The notes under the pieces: model-generated
Database searches by the model: none
Told to the model about the DNA's origin: nothing
Seen by the model: only the letters and a program-made list of their open reading frames with translations
NCBI RefSeq assembly: GCF_005233835.1
Contig: NZ_SZQA01000023.1
Span: forward strand, 62,001-126,000
DNA length: 64,000 nt
Direction: 5' to 3'
Source: Herbidospora galbida
Lineage (GTDB): Bacteria; Actinomycetota; Actinomycetes; Streptosporangiales; Streptosporangiaceae
Program-made: the position numbers and the translations under genes
Part shown: piece by piece, positions 21,353 to 30,008 of the stretch
Position numbering within the stretch: the first letter of the stretch is position 1
Layout of the letters: each line of letters opens with the position of its first letter

Positions 21353-22606
21353 ATGGGCATGAGAACACATCTGCGCCGCCTGGCCGCCGACACCGGCTAC
21401 CTGATGCTGGGCTTCCCCCTGGCGACGGTCGCGTTCTGCCTGATGGTCGCCGGGCTCTCGGCCGGGGCCGGGACCCTCGTCGTCGGCGTCGGGGTGGCCG
21501 TCATCGCCGTCACCCTGCTCATCGCCCGCCTGTTCGGCGACATCGAGCGGGGTCGCATCGCGCTGGTCCTCGACCGGCCGGTGCACCGTCCGCGCTACCC
21601 CGCCTCTCCGGCGGACGCCGGCTGGGTCCGCCGGCTGGTCAACCCGCTCATGACTCCCCAGTCGTGGCTCGACGCGCTGCACCTGATCATCGTGTTCCCG
21701 ATCGCGATCGTCACGTTCTGCCTGTCGGTCACGATGTGGGGGCTGGTGCTGGGCGGGCTGACCTACCCCCTCTGGGGCTGGTTCACCAGCCGGATCCCGG
21801 GCAACCAGGAGCTGCCCGAGCTGCTGGGCTTCGACGGTGGCTACCTCACCAACGCCACGTTCTACCTGGTCATGGGCCTGCTCTCGGCGTTGGTGATCTT
21901 CCCGGTGATCCGCTTCATGGCCACGTTGCAGGCCAACCTGAGCCGGACGATGCTCAGCGGCATGGCCGAGCTGCAGGGCCGCATCGACGACCTCACCGAG
22001 GGCCGGCACGCCGCCGCCCACGCCGAGGCCGACGCGCTGCGCCGCCTTGAGCGCGACATCCACGACGGCCCGCAGCAGCGGCTCGTCCACCTGGCGATGG
22101 AGCTGTCGCGGGCCCAGCGGCTGCTGGAGCGCGACGCCGCGGCCGCCTCGACGACGATCGGGCAGGCGATCACCGCCACCCGCGAGACGCTCGACGAGCT
22201 GCGGGCCCTGTCACGGGGGATCGCCCCGCCGATCCTGGCCGACCGGGGGCTCAACCCGGCGCTGTCGGCGCTGGCGGCCCGCTGCACCGTGCCGGTCGAG
22301 CTCGACGTCCGGATCGAGGAGCGGTTCGCGGCGCTGGTCGAGAACACCGTCTACTTCGTCACCGCCGAGGCGCTCACCAACGTGGCCAAGCACAGCCGGG
22401 CCACCCTGTGCCGGGTCATGCTCGACCGCACGGGTGACTCGCTGCTGCTGACCATCGGCGACGACGGAGTCGGCGGTGCGCACGTCGCCAAGGGCCACGG
22501 GCTGTCCGGTCTGGCCGACCGGCTGCGCGCGGTCGACGGCGAATTGTCCGTGAAGTCCCCCGCCGGGGGACCGACCCTGATTGTGGCGGAGGTTCCGTGC
22601 GGGTAG
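21353..22606 (+). CDS. NarL-type sensor histidine kinase
   Basis: This membrane sensor kinase has four hydrophobic segments in the first 190 residues, then a dimerisation domain with the phospho-acceptor LERDIHDGPQQRL and a C-terminal HATPase (GDDGVGGA, GHGLSGLADRL). It resembles the actinobacterial kinases with a short membrane sensor domain paired with NarL-type regulators. The start is uncertain: GTG 21332, TTG 21350, ATG 21353 and ATG 21359 are all in frame and none has a well-spaced ribosome site. It overlaps its regulator by 10 nt. The signal is unknown. Confidence 0.88.
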   Translation: MGMRTHLRRLAADTGYLMLGFPLATVAFCLMVAGLSAGAGTLVVGVGVAVIAVTLLIARLFGDIERGRIALVLDRPVHRPRYPASPADAGWVRRLVNPLMTPQSWLDALHLIIVFPIAIVTFCLSVTMWGLVLGGLTYPLWGWFTSRIPGNQELPELLGFDGGYLTNATFYLVMGLLSALVIFPVIRFMATLQANLSRTMLSGMAELQGRIDDLTEGRHAAAHAEADALRRLERDIHDGPQQRLVHLAMELSRAQRLLERDAAAASTTIGQAITATRETLDELRALSRGIAPPILADRGLNPALSALAARCTVPVELDVRIEERFAALVENTVYFVTAEALTNVAKHSRATLCRVMLDRTGDSLLLTIGDDGVGGAHVAKGHGLSGLADRLRAVDGELSVKSPAGGPTLIVAEVPCG

Positions 22607-23244
22607 TGGTGGCCGACGACGCCGTGCTCATCCGGGAGGGTCTGGTACGCCTCCTCGAAGAGTTCGGCTGTGAGGTGGTCGCGACGGTGGGGACGGGCGA
22701 TGAGCTCGTGTCCGCCGTCGCGGCGCATCGGCCTGACGTGTCCGTGGTCGACGTGCGGATGCCGCCGACCTTCACCGACGAGGGCCTGCGCGCCGCCGTG
22801 GCGGCCCGCAAGGAGGTGCCCGGGGCGCCGGTCCTCATCCTGTCGCAGTACGTCGAGGTGTCCTACGCCGACGACCTGCTCGCCGACGCCCGGGGCGGGG
22901 TCGGGTACCTGCTGAAAGACCGCGTCGTCGACGTCGAGGAGTTCATGGCCGGGCTGCGCGGAGTCGCCTCCGGCGGCACCGTCTTCGACCCGCAGGTCAT
23001 CTCCCAGCTGATGGTCCGGCGGCGGCGCGACGACCCGGTGGCCCTGCTGACGCCCCGGGAGCGCGAGGTGCTCGGCCTGATGGCCGAGGGCCGCTCCAAC
23101 CCGGCGATCGGGCGTCACCTGGTGGTGAGCGAGGGCGCGGTGGAGAAGCACATCCGCTCGATCTTCGCCAAGCTCGGCCTGTACGCCGACGACGCCGACC
23201 AGCACCGCCGGGTGCTGGCGGTGCTGGCCTTCCTCCGGTCCTAG
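22597..23244 (+). CDS. NarL/LuxR-family response regulator
   Basis: This 215-residue regulator has a receiver domain with the phospho-acceptor Asp52 (VVDVRMP) and a C-terminal LuxR helix-turn-helix (LTPREREVLGLMAEGRSN). It is the partner of the overlapping kinase gene. The 3' end overlaps the convergent multicopper oxidase gene by 4 nt, which does not by itself imply control of that gene. Confidence 0.92.
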   Translation: MRVVVADDAVLIREGLVRLLEEFGCEVVATVGTGDELVSAVAAHRPDVSVVDVRMPPTFTDEGLRAAVAARKEVPGAPVLILSQYVEVSYADDLLADARGGVGYLLKDRVVDVEEFMAGLRGVASGGTVFDPQVISQLMVRRRRDDPVALLTPREREVLGLMAEGRSNPAIGRHLVVSEGAVEKHIRSIFAKLGLYADDADQHRRVLAVLAFLRS

Positions 23245-25088
23245 GCCGGGTGGTTCCCCGTCGGCCCGCCGATGTCGTAGGGGGTAGTGATCCCCTCGTA
23301 CGCCACGTGGAACTCCATCCCCTGGACGGCGTGGGCCAGGTCGTGGCAGTGGGACATCCACAGGCCGGGGTTGTCGGCCGTCAGCGCGACGACCCAGACC
23401 TCGCCCGGTTCGACGTCGAAGGTGTCGACGAGCATCCCGTTGGCGGCCCGGCCGTCGCGCGACAGGACCTCGACGTGGTGGCCGTGCGGGTGCATCGGGT
23501 GCAGGTCGCCCGAACGGTTCACGATCGTGATCTTGACGCGTTCGCCCTCGCGCACGATCGGGGTCGGGATGTTCGGATAGCCCTTCCCGTTGACCGTGTG
23601 GGCCAGCCTCGGCACCCCGTCGACCATGGCGAACGTCTTGTCGAGGACCCAGACGATCTCCTGGTCGAACTCCTCGCGGAGCTCGGGCAGCGTGCCGTAG
23701 CGGGTGACGTCGAGCAGGTCGCCCGTCGCGGGCGCGGTCTGGCCGTTCAGCGCCAGGCCCGGATGGCCCTCGACGCTCAGCATGACCGGGCCGTCGGGCA
23801 TGGTGAAGGCCAGGTCGTAGCGGCCGCCCGCGGCGAGCTTGATCCGCCGGTCTCGCAGCGGCGTGGCGCCGGCGACGTCGCGGGCGTCGACGGAGGCCAG
23901 CCGGAAGTCCACGCCCGACAGGCCCAGGGTCACCGGCACGCTGTCGGTGTCGGCGATCCGCAGCCGGACCGGGGTGCCGGGCGGGATGTCGGCCGCGACC
24001 CGGCGGTCGGTGGGGGGCTGGTCGTCGAAGGCCAGGGTCTGGACGTTGCCGTACGAATGGATCGCCACCGTGTGGTCGCCTTCGGCGGGCTCCACGATCA
24101 GCAGCCCGAACAGGCCCTTGGCCACGGCGATGCTGGAGTTCTGGTGCGAGTGGTACCAGTAGGTGCCGGGATCGTCGGCTCTGAAGCGGTAGACGTGCTC
24201 GCCCCCGGGCTTGACGGCGTCCTGGGTGACGCCGGGCACGCCGTCCTCCCCGGCGGGCAGGTCGTAGCCGTGCCAGTGGATCGTCACGCCCTGGTCGCCG
24301 GGCAGTTCGTTGCGCAGCGTCACCTCGAGCGTCTCGCCCTGCCTGACCCGCAGCGTCGGGCCGGGGTTCTGGCCGTTGAACGACCAGGTCTCCACCGTCC
24401 GGCCGCCCACGGTCAGGCTCGACGCCTTGGCCGTCAGGGTGTATTTCCGCGCGCCGGGGTCGGCGGGGCCGCGCAGGGAGGCCACGGAGACGCCGCCGGC
24501 GGCGGTGTCGTGGCCCGCGTGCATCGGGGCGCCGGAGAAGCTGCCCGTGATCGCCCACACGACGCCGGTCAGCGCCACCGCGAACCCGGCGATCCGCCAC
24601 CGGTCGCCGCCCCCGCGCGCGACCAGCCGCCATGCCAGTGCTGCCGCGCCGCCCCCGACCAGCATCACGACCAGCGCCGACGACGGGGTCACCGGGTAGG
24701 AGACGACCACGTCGCAGGCCACCCCGGCGATCGCGCCGATCGCGGTCAGGATCAGCGGGTAGGCCCTCCGCAGGTCCCGTTCCCGCCGCAGGAGGGCGGG
24801 GACGGTGGTCGTGAGGGCGTACACCATCGGGACGAGCAGCAGCGGCAGGGCCAGCAGCACCTTCTCGGCGACGAACCACCAGCCCGCCTGCATGAGCCGG
24901 ACCGTCAGCGCCACCCGCACCCCGCTCACGACGACCGCCCCGGCGCTCAGCGCCAGGGCGGCCAGGTGGAACCGCGGGTCGTGCGGCGGCCGGAACGCGG
25001 CGAACGCGAATCCGGCCGCGGCGGGCCACAGCACGGCGGCGACGACCAGCACGATCTGGTCGAGGCCGCCGGCGAGCGCGGTGGTCAC
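23241..25088 (-). CDS. Multicopper oxidase with N-terminal membrane domain
   Basis: The first 185 residues hold about six membrane helices; the rest is a three-domain-type multicopper oxidase facing outside. All four copper-ligand clusters are present: HWHG (271-274), HSH (313-315), HPMHPHGH (530-537) and HCHDLAHAVQGM (580-591) with the T1 axial Met591. It should oxidise a substrate (copper(I), a metal or a phenol) with reduction of oxygen to water. The GTG at 25088 overlaps the stop of the upstream DUF6220-like gene by 4 nt. The link of a membrane domain to the oxidase suggests electron input from the membrane, which is an inference. Confidence 0.9.
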   Translation of the reverse strand: MTTALAGGLDQIVLVVAAVLWPAAAGFAFAAFRPPHDPRFHLAALALSAGAVVVSGVRVALTVRLMQAGWWFVAEKVLLALPLLLVPMVYALTTTVPALLRRERDLRRAYPLILTAIGAIAGVACDVVVSYPVTPSSALVVMLVGGGAAALAWRLVARGGGDRWRIAGFAVALTGVVWAITGSFSGAPMHAGHDTAAGGVSVASLRGPADPGARKYTLTAKASSLTVGGRTVETWSFNGQNPGPTLRVRQGETLEVTLRNELPGDQGVTIHWHGYDLPAGEDGVPGVTQDAVKPGGEHVYRFRADDPGTYWYHSHQNSSIAVAKGLFGLLIVEPAEGDHTVAIHSYGNVQTLAFDDQPPTDRRVAADIPPGTPVRLRIADTDSVPVTLGLSGVDFRLASVDARDVAGATPLRDRRIKLAAGGRYDLAFTMPDGPVMLSVEGHPGLALNGQTAPATGDLLDVTRYGTLPELREEFDQEIVWVLDKTFAMVDGVPRLAHTVNGKGYPNIPTPIVREGERVKITIVNRSGDLHPMHPHGHHVEVLSRDGRAANGMLVDTFDVEPGEVWVVALTADNPGLWMSHCHDLAHAVQGMEFHVAYEGITTPYDIGGPTGNHPA

Positions 25089-25537
25089 GCGACGGCGGCC
25101 TGGGGCGCGGGCGCCGCGGCCTTGGTCAGGTCGCGGGCCTTCTTCATCAGCACGACCGACGCCCACAGGATCGCCACGCCGTCGAGGGCGTGGAAGCCGA
25201 GCACGACCAGGCTCGCGGTGCTGGTGCTGTCGGTCGTGGCGCCCAGCAGCCCGGCGATCTCGAAGATCACGAACAGCTGGACGACGATCAGCAGCAGCGG
25301 CGTGATCGACAGCAGGATGAGCCGGCCCCCGGCCTTGGCGACGGCGGCCACGATCGTGGTCAGGATCGACAGGATCGGCAGGACCATCGTGCCGTTGAGG
25401 ATGTGCGGCATGATCGCGGCGTCCTCGGCGCCGAAGGCGGGCGCGGGCCGCTCGAAGGCGCCGAACGTCGCGAAGTAGAACTGGGCGATCACGGAGATGA
25501 ACATGATCACCGTGAAGCCGAAGAAGACCTTACGCAT
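25085..25537 (-). CDS. DUF6220-like four-helix membrane protein
   Basis: This 150-residue protein has four hydrophobic segments and resembles the DUF6220 family, small actinobacterial membrane proteins of unknown function. His45 in MPHILNG and His115 in GFHALDG lie next to or within helices and could bind haem or metal, but this is only a possibility. It is co-translated with the membrane-fused multicopper oxidase downstream, so it may form part of its membrane module. Confidence 0.75.
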   Translation of the reverse strand: MRKVFFGFTVIMFISVIAQFYFATFGAFERPAPAFGAEDAAIMPHILNGTMVLPILSILTTIVAAVAKAGGRLILLSITPLLLIVVQLFVIFEIAGLLGATTDSTSTASLVVLGFHALDGVAILWASVVLMKKARDLTKAAAPAPQAAVA

Positions 25538-25627
25538 GTGGGATCCCCCAGACAGAGTGGTGTCGCTGGCGCCAACTGTGGGCCAAGGGGTGTCCCGAGC
25601 ACATGGGACCGGCGTCCTGAACGCCCG

Positions 25628-25649
25628 GGATCACGGCCTTCTGTGATCC
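25628..25649. promoter_or_regulatory. Inverted repeat upstream of the multicopper oxidase operon
   Basis: GGATCAC (25628-25634) and GTGATCC (25643-25649) form a 7-bp inverted repeat with an 8-nt spacer in the 147-nt gap between the MFS stop and the DUF6220-like start. It could be an operator for the oxidase operon or a weak terminator of the MFS gene. GTATCCCCCTAC at 25677-25688 resembles the outer parts of a CsoR copper-repressor site, but weakly. Confidence 0.4.
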
Positions 25650-25684
25650 TCGTCCCGCTCTGTCGAGGTGGCTTGAGTATCCCC

Positions 25685-27178
25685 CTACTCCATCGCGACC
25701 GCGACCACGGCCCCGATGCCGCAGAGCACCGCGGTGATGAGGAAGATCTCCGAGTATTCGGTGTGCAGCGCCGCCTGCACCGCCTGGGTGTAGACCTCGA
25801 GCTGCTTCTGGTACGCCTCGGGCGAGACCCCGAACGGCAGGGGGGTGTCGAGGTCGGCGGTGAGCGTCTGGAACCGGTGGAACCCGTAGGCCGACAGCGC
25901 CGCCACCCCGAGCAGCATGCCCATCATCCGGGCGACCACGACGGCGGCCGAGGCGACGCCGTGCTGCGCGGCCGGAATGGTCTTCAGGATGGCCGAGCTG
26001 ACCGGCGCGATGACCAGCCCCAGCCCCAGCCCGGCGACGACGAGGTCGACGTTGATCGACAGCGCGCCCGGCACCACCGGCCACCGGCTGATCAGCACGT
26101 AACCGGCGGTCGCGACGACCATGCCCGCCACGGTGACCGGACGGTCGCCGAACCTGCGCGCCAGCGCGCCCCCCGCGAACGCGGCGACGGCCAGCGCGAC
26201 CAGGAACCGCGTGAGCACCAGCGCCCCGCCGGTCGCGTCGGCGCCCAGGAGCGTCTGCGCCACCAGCTGCACGTCGACCAGCGTCACCAGCAGCGCCGCC
26301 CCGGCCAGGAAGCTGACGGCCAGCGTGGCGAACACCGGCCGTTTGCGGATGCCGGTGAGGTCGAGGATGCGGGTGCGGGTGCGCAGCTCCCAGGCGACGA
26401 ACACCACCAGCACGACCGCCCCCGCCACGACCGCGGGGACTCCCCACGAGGGCAGCACCCGCTCGCCGGGCTCGGGGTTGTAGAGCCCGGCCACGAGCAG
26501 CCCGAGCCCCAGGGCCAGCAGCACCCCGCCCGGCACGTCGACCTTGGTGGCGGTCCGGGTTCCGGCCGGTACGTAGCGATGCACCGCCACCGCCGCCAGC
26601 GCGGTCAGCGGGAGGTTGATCCAGAAGATCGTGCGCCATCCGTCGAGGAACCCGACCTGCACGACCGCGAGCCCCGCGCCGTAGAGGGGCCCCAGGACCG
26701 CCCCGAGCTCCTGCGCCGCCCCGACCGCGCCCAGGGCGGTGGGCCGCCTGCGGGCGTCCCAGAGATCGCCGATGAGGGCCATGGTGATCGGCAGCAGGGC
26801 GCCGCCCGCGATGCCCTGGATGGCCCGCCCGGCGGTCAGCAGCGGGACTGAGGCGGCCAGCGCGGTGATCAGCGACCCGAGGGCGAACCCGGCCAGGCAG
26901 ACCTGGATGACCGCCCGACGCCCGAAGCGGTCGGAGAACTGCCCGAGGAGGGGCATCGCGGCGACGTAGCCGAGCAGGAACCCGGTGACCACCGGCGTGA
27001 CCCGCTCGAGCCGGTTGACGGGTACGTTCGCCGACGCCGCGATGTCGACCAGAACGGTGACCACGACATAGGCGTCGAGCGCGGCCAGCAGCACGGCGGC
27101 CCCGGTGACCCCGAGGACGACGCGCCGGTTCGCCCGCGCCGCCGTCACGACCCGGGACTGCTCCTCCACAGACTCCAC
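25685..27178 (-). CDS. MFS exporter, P55-like
   Basis: This 497-residue major facilitator protein has about 14 hydrophobic segments, with the motif A loop [12 protein letters not shown] after helix 2, as in DHA2-type drug and lipid exporters. Asp35 in ALDAYVV of helix 1 is the usual motif D1 acid. It lies 22 nt downstream of an LprG-like lipoprotein gene, the same pairing as mycobacterial lprG-Rv1410c (P55), where the two export triacylglycerides and help drug tolerance. TAACCT 7 nt before the GTG start may give it an extra leaderless promoter. Confidence 0.85.
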   Translation of the reverse strand: MESVEEQSRVVTAARANRRVVLGVTGAAVLLAALDAYVVVTVLVDIAASANVPVNRLERVTPVVTGFLLGYVAAMPLLGQFSDRFGRRAVIQVCLAGFALGSLITALAASVPLLTAGRAIQGIAGGALLPITMALIGDLWDARRRPTALGAVGAAQELGAVLGPLYGAGLAVVQVGFLDGWRTIFWINLPLTALAAVAVHRYVPAGTRTATKVDVPGGVLLALGLGLLVAGLYNPEPGERVLPSWGVPAVVAGAVVLVVFVAWELRTRTRILDLTGIRKRPVFATLAVSFLAGAALLVTLVDVQLVAQTLLGADATGGALVLTRFLVALAVAAFAGGALARRFGDRPVTVAGMVVATAGYVLISRWPVVPGALSINVDLVVAGLGLGLVIAPVSSAILKTIPAAQHGVASAAVVVARMMGMLLGVAALSAYGFHRFQTLTADLDTPLPFGVSPEAYQKQLEVYTQAVQAALHTEYSEIFLITAVLCGIGAVVAVAME

Positions 27179-27191
27179 GAGGCCGAGGTTA
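27179..27191 (-). promoter_or_regulatory. Possible leaderless -10 box for the MFS exporter
   Basis: On the minus strand TAACCT (27191-27186) precedes the GTG at 27178 by 7 nt within the gap after the lipoprotein gene; no Shine-Dalgarno sequence is present. Confidence 0.4.
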
Positions 27192-27200
27192 ACCGCTGAA

Positions 27201-27839
27201 TCAGACCGCCGGGGGTTCGATCGTCACCGGGGCGTCGTAGTCGGTGAGGGCGACCTTGACCGTGCCGCCGTTCAGGGGCAGGTCGATGGCCGTCACGCGG
27301 CTCGTCGCCTTGTCGATCATCAGGGTCCCCGGAAGGTCGCCCGTCACGCCGGGCACGATCTTCTTCAGCGGCTCGCCCGGCAGGGTCACCTTGACCGTGT
27401 AGACCCCGTTCTGCTCGCCCTCGATCGTCGCGCCCTTCGCCGACGACAGCAGGGTCGGGACCGCCGTCACCACCGCGCTCGGGTCGTAGAGCGCCGCCAG
27501 CTGGGCCCGGGACATCGACTTCTGGAAGCCGCCCGTCGGGCCCTTGATGTAGACGGCGTCGCCCGCCAGGACGAACTCCAGCTCCTGGAGCGCCCCGATC
27601 ATGATCTGGAGCTTGCCCCTGGCGTCGCCCTCGCGGGTCAGGTCGCCCTCGGCGGTCTTCACGGGGATCGGCGGGTTGCCCTCGGTCGTCAGGGAGAAGG
27701 ACACCGTCTTGACGGCGCCCATCGCCGCCGCCGACTTCTTCAGGACGTCGGGCGCCGCGGGGAGGCCGCCCTCGGTCGTCGCGGAGGAGCAGGCCGTGAC
27801 AAAGGCCACCAAGGCCGCCAAGCACAGGATTCTTCTCAC
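27201..27839 (-). CDS. LppX/LprAFG-family lipoprotein (LprG-like)
   Basis: This 212-residue protein has a lipoprotein signal with lipobox VTAC (Cys17) and an LppX/LprAFG fold: a long beta-sheet clamp with hydrophobic cavity, seen as [21 protein letters not shown] and later [16 protein letters not shown]. In mycobacteria such proteins carry acylated lipids across the periplasm to the surface. Its GTG start follows TAGCAT by 7 nt (leaderless). The partner exporter gene is immediately downstream. Confidence 0.87.
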   Translation of the reverse strand: MRRILCLAALVAFVTACSSATTEGGLPAAPDVLKKSAAAMGAVKTVSFSLTTEGNPPIPVKTAEGDLTREGDARGKLQIMIGALQELEFVLAGDAVYIKGPTGGFQKSMSRAQLAALYDPSAVVTAVPTLLSSAKGATIEGEQNGVYTVKVTLPGEPLKKIVPGVTGDLPGTLMIDKATSRVTAIDLPLNGGTVKVALTDYDAPVTIEPPAV

Positions 27840-27852
27840 GCCAGGGATGCTA
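27840..27852 (-). promoter_or_regulatory. Leaderless -10 box for the LprG-like gene
   Basis: TAGCAT on the minus strand (27852-27847) is 7 nt before the GTG at 27839. Confidence 0.45.
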
Positions 27853-27864
27853 GCCGCCCGGGCG

Positions 27865-28320
27865 CTACCGCCCCTGGAGATGTGCCACGACGGGTGTGTA
27901 GATCTCTTCGACCTCCCGGATCTGGTCGGGGTTCAGCAGATCGATGAAGTGGGCGCGCACCCCGGCCACATGGTCGGGGGCGACACGTTCGATCGTGTGG
28001 TAGCCAAGAGGGGTGAGGACCGCGAACGTGCCACGCCGGTCGTCTTCGCACAGTTCCCTGGTCACCAGGCCCGCCTGCTCCATGCGGGAGATCTGGTGCG
28101 ACAGGCGGCTGCGCGACTGGACCGTGGCGTCGGCCAGGTCGCTCATCCGCATCCGGTGGTCGGGGCTCTCCGACAGGTTGACCAGGATCTCGTAGTCGTT
28201 GAACGACAGCCCGTGTTCCTGCAACTCGCGGTCGAGGCGGTGGGTGAGGAGCCGGTGGGCCGTGAGATGGGCCCTCCAGGCTCTCTGCTCGTCGGCCGTC
28301 AGCCAGCGGGGGTCTGCCAT
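27865..28320 (-). CDS. MarR-family transcriptional regulator
   Basis: This 151-residue winged-helix protein has a recognition region MRMSDLADATVQSRSRLSHQ and a wing with CEDDRRGTFAVLT, typical of MarR proteins that sense small molecules. It stands 25 nt upstream of the lipoprotein-exporter pair on the same strand and 51 nt from the divergent CDF gene, so either could be its target. No clear palindrome was seen in the 51-nt gap. Confidence 0.9.
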   Translation of the reverse strand: MADPRWLTADEQRAWRAHLTAHRLLTHRLDRELQEHGLSFNDYEILVNLSESPDHRMRMSDLADATVQSRSRLSHQISRMEQAGLVTRELCEDDRRGTFAVLTPLGYHTIERVAPDHVAGVRAHFIDLLNPDQIREVEEIYTPVVAHLQGR

Positions 28321-28332
28321 CCCTCCAGTCTA
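28321..28332 (-). promoter_or_regulatory. Leaderless -10 box for marR
   Basis: TAGACT (28332-28327) is followed by GGAGGG and the ATG. The purine run abuts the ATG and is too close to act as a ribosome site, so the transcript is probably leaderless. Confidence 0.5.
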
Positions 28333-28371
28333 AAGATCGTCTGTCACCGCCGTACACGGGAGCATGACACG

Positions 28372-29319
28372 ATGTCGAACATGAACGACAGAACGGATGG
28401 CGGTGACTCCCTCCTGACCGTCGTCGTCGCAGGTGGGGCCAATCTCGCCATCGCGGTCGCCAAGTTGGTGGCGGGGGTGGTGGGCGGGTCGGCGTCCATG
28501 CTGTCGGAGGCCGCGCACAGCGCCGCCGACACGGTCACCGAGGTTCTGCTCTTCACCGCGATCAAGCGCGGCGAGCGGCCCGCCGACCGGGCTCATCCCC
28601 TCGGCTACGGCAACGCCGCGTTCCTCTGGGCGTTGATGGCGGCGTGCTTCACCCTCGTGGTCGGGGCCGGGTTCTCGATCACCCACGGGTTCCACACGAT
28701 CTTCGACGGCGAGGAGCTGACCGACTTCACCCTCGCCTACATCGTGCTCGCGGTCTCGTTCGTCCTTGAGAGCGTCTCGATGTACCAAGGGCTGCGGCAG
28801 CTGCGCCAGTCGGCCACGCGGTGGGAGACGCGGCCGTTCGCGCTGCTCAAACGGACCTCCGACACGATGATGAAGGCCGTCGTGCTCGAAGACGGCGCGG
28901 CGCTGACCGGGATCGTGATCGCGTTCGCCGGCCTCGGCCTGACCCAGCTGACCGGGAACACCGCGTGGGACGGCGCCGGGTCGGTCGCGATCGGCCTGCT
29001 GCTGCTGTTCGTGGCGGTCACCCTGATCAGGGCCAACGCCGGCCTGCTGCTGAACCGGTCGGCGTCGGTCACGCTGGAGCGGCGGATCCTCGCCCACCTG
29101 GAGGTCCTGCCCGAGGTCGAGCGCGTGGTCGAGCTGCTGACCGTGGTCATCGGGCCCAACCGGATCCTGGTCGCGGCGCGCATCGACTTCGTCGACGAGG
29201 CGACCGGGGCCGCGCTCGAATCGGCGTCGGCCGAGGTGGAGCGGCGGCTGCGAGGCGAGTTCCCGGAGATCCGCGAGGTGTTCCTCGACCCGACCTCCTC
29301 GGCCGAAGACCGCTTCTAG
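28372..29319 (+). CDS. Cation diffusion facilitator family transporter
   Basis: This 315-residue protein exports divalent metal ions by proton antiport. It has six membrane helices; the metal-site motif AAHSAADT in helix 2 keeps the His and Asp ligands, and a cytosolic ferredoxin-like domain covers about residues 230-300. GGGAG 9 nt before the ATG supports the start. It is transcribed divergently from marR. The metal (Zn, Fe, Mn or Co) cannot be told from sequence. Confidence 0.88.
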   Translation: MSNMNDRTDGGDSLLTVVVAGGANLAIAVAKLVAGVVGGSASMLSEAAHSAADTVTEVLLFTAIKRGERPADRAHPLGYGNAAFLWALMAACFTLVVGAGFSITHGFHTIFDGEELTDFTLAYIVLAVSFVLESVSMYQGLRQLRQSATRWETRPFALLKRTSDTMMKAVVLEDGAALTGIVIAFAGLGLTQLTGNTAWDGAGSVAIGLLLLFVAVTLIRANAGLLLNRSASVTLERRILAHLEVLPEVERVVELLTVVIGPNRILVAARIDFVDEATGAALESASAEVERRLRGEFPEIREVFLDPTSSAEDRF

Positions 29320-29954
29320 CCGCCGATGAGCTGGAGTTCGCCCGGCTCGTCGAAGATCGCGGTGGCGATCACGGTCCCGGCGGTCCACTCGACCAGGTGA
29401 CGGCCTTCCCATTCGTGTGTACGCCCGTCGAACGGCAGCTTCGACAGGTCGGCGTCCCGTAGCCGGTCGAGGGCCAGCTCGCCCCGCTTGACCAGCGCCT
29501 CCTTGCGCACCCACTGGCGGATCAGCCGCCGGTTGTCCATCCCGACCAGCCCGGCCTCGGCCGGCGTGAGGGCCAGCGAGACCAGGTTCTCGTCGGCCTG
29601 GCCGCCGGTCGCGTGCTCGGCGTCCACGCCGACCTTCCCAGGTCCGGCGGCGGCGGTGACGTACCCGGCGGTGTGGGCGAGGCTGACCGACAGCTCGGGC
29701 GCCTCGGTGATGAAGGGGCGGCCGTGCGGGCGGCCGCAGCGGTCGCAGCGCTGTTCGAGGGTGAGCACGCAGGCGCGCATGTCGAGGATCTTCGCCGCGC
29801 AGTAACGGACCAGCAGGTGGGCGGCCACGAAATCGAGCCGGTCCTGCTCCCGGGTGAACCGGTCGGCGCGGGCCCGCTCGGTCTTCGTGAGCGTCCCGCC
29901 GACGGCGTCCAGGACTTCGTCGGTGTAACCGGCGACGGCCAGAGGGGCGCGCAT
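29316..29954 (-). CDS. 4'-phosphopantetheinyl transferase (Sfp type)
   Basis: This 212-residue enzyme moves phosphopantetheine from CoA to carrier proteins of fatty acid, polyketide or peptide synthases. It shows the ACPS-superfamily motifs GVDAE (Mg binding) and WVRKEALVK, plus the CDRCGRPHGRP stretch common in actinobacterial Sfp-type enzymes. No carrier-protein pathway is in the window, so it acts in trans. The ATG at 29954 follows TACGCT by 6 nt. It overlaps the CDF gene end by 4 nt. Confidence 0.9.
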   Translation of the reverse strand: MRAPLAVAGYTDEVLDAVGGTLTKTERARADRFTREQDRLDFVAAHLLVRYCAAKILDMRACVLTLEQRCDRCGRPHGRPFITEAPELSVSLAHTAGYVTAAAGPGKVGVDAEHATGGQADENLVSLALTPAEAGLVGMDNRRLIRQWVRKEALVKRGELALDRLRDADLSKLPFDGRTHEWEGRHLVEWTAGTVIATAIFDEPGELQLIGG

Positions 29955-29966
29955 CACCTCAGCGTA
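29955..29966 (-). promoter_or_regulatory. Leaderless -10 box for the phosphopantetheinyl transferase
   Basis: TACGCT (29966-29961) precedes the ATG at 29954 by 6 nt. Confidence 0.5.
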
Positions 29967-30008
29967 TTGGAGGTATATGTCGATCAAGTGAACTACGGGG
30001 GGTAAGCA

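Noticed and set aside
22351-25029. An 892-codon open frame on the minus strand across the regulator and oxidase genes
   Set aside because: It is Arg/Gly-rich and out of frame with the multicopper oxidase, whose copper motifs prove the real frame.
25677-25688. GTATCCCCCTAC as a CsoR copper operator
   Set aside because: Only the outer parts resemble known CsoR sites and the symmetrical centre is missing; it was not listed as a site of its own.
29316-29954. Phosphopantetheinyl transferase as a marker of a biosynthetic gene cluster
   Set aside because: No polyketide, peptide synthase or carrier-protein gene occurs in the window.
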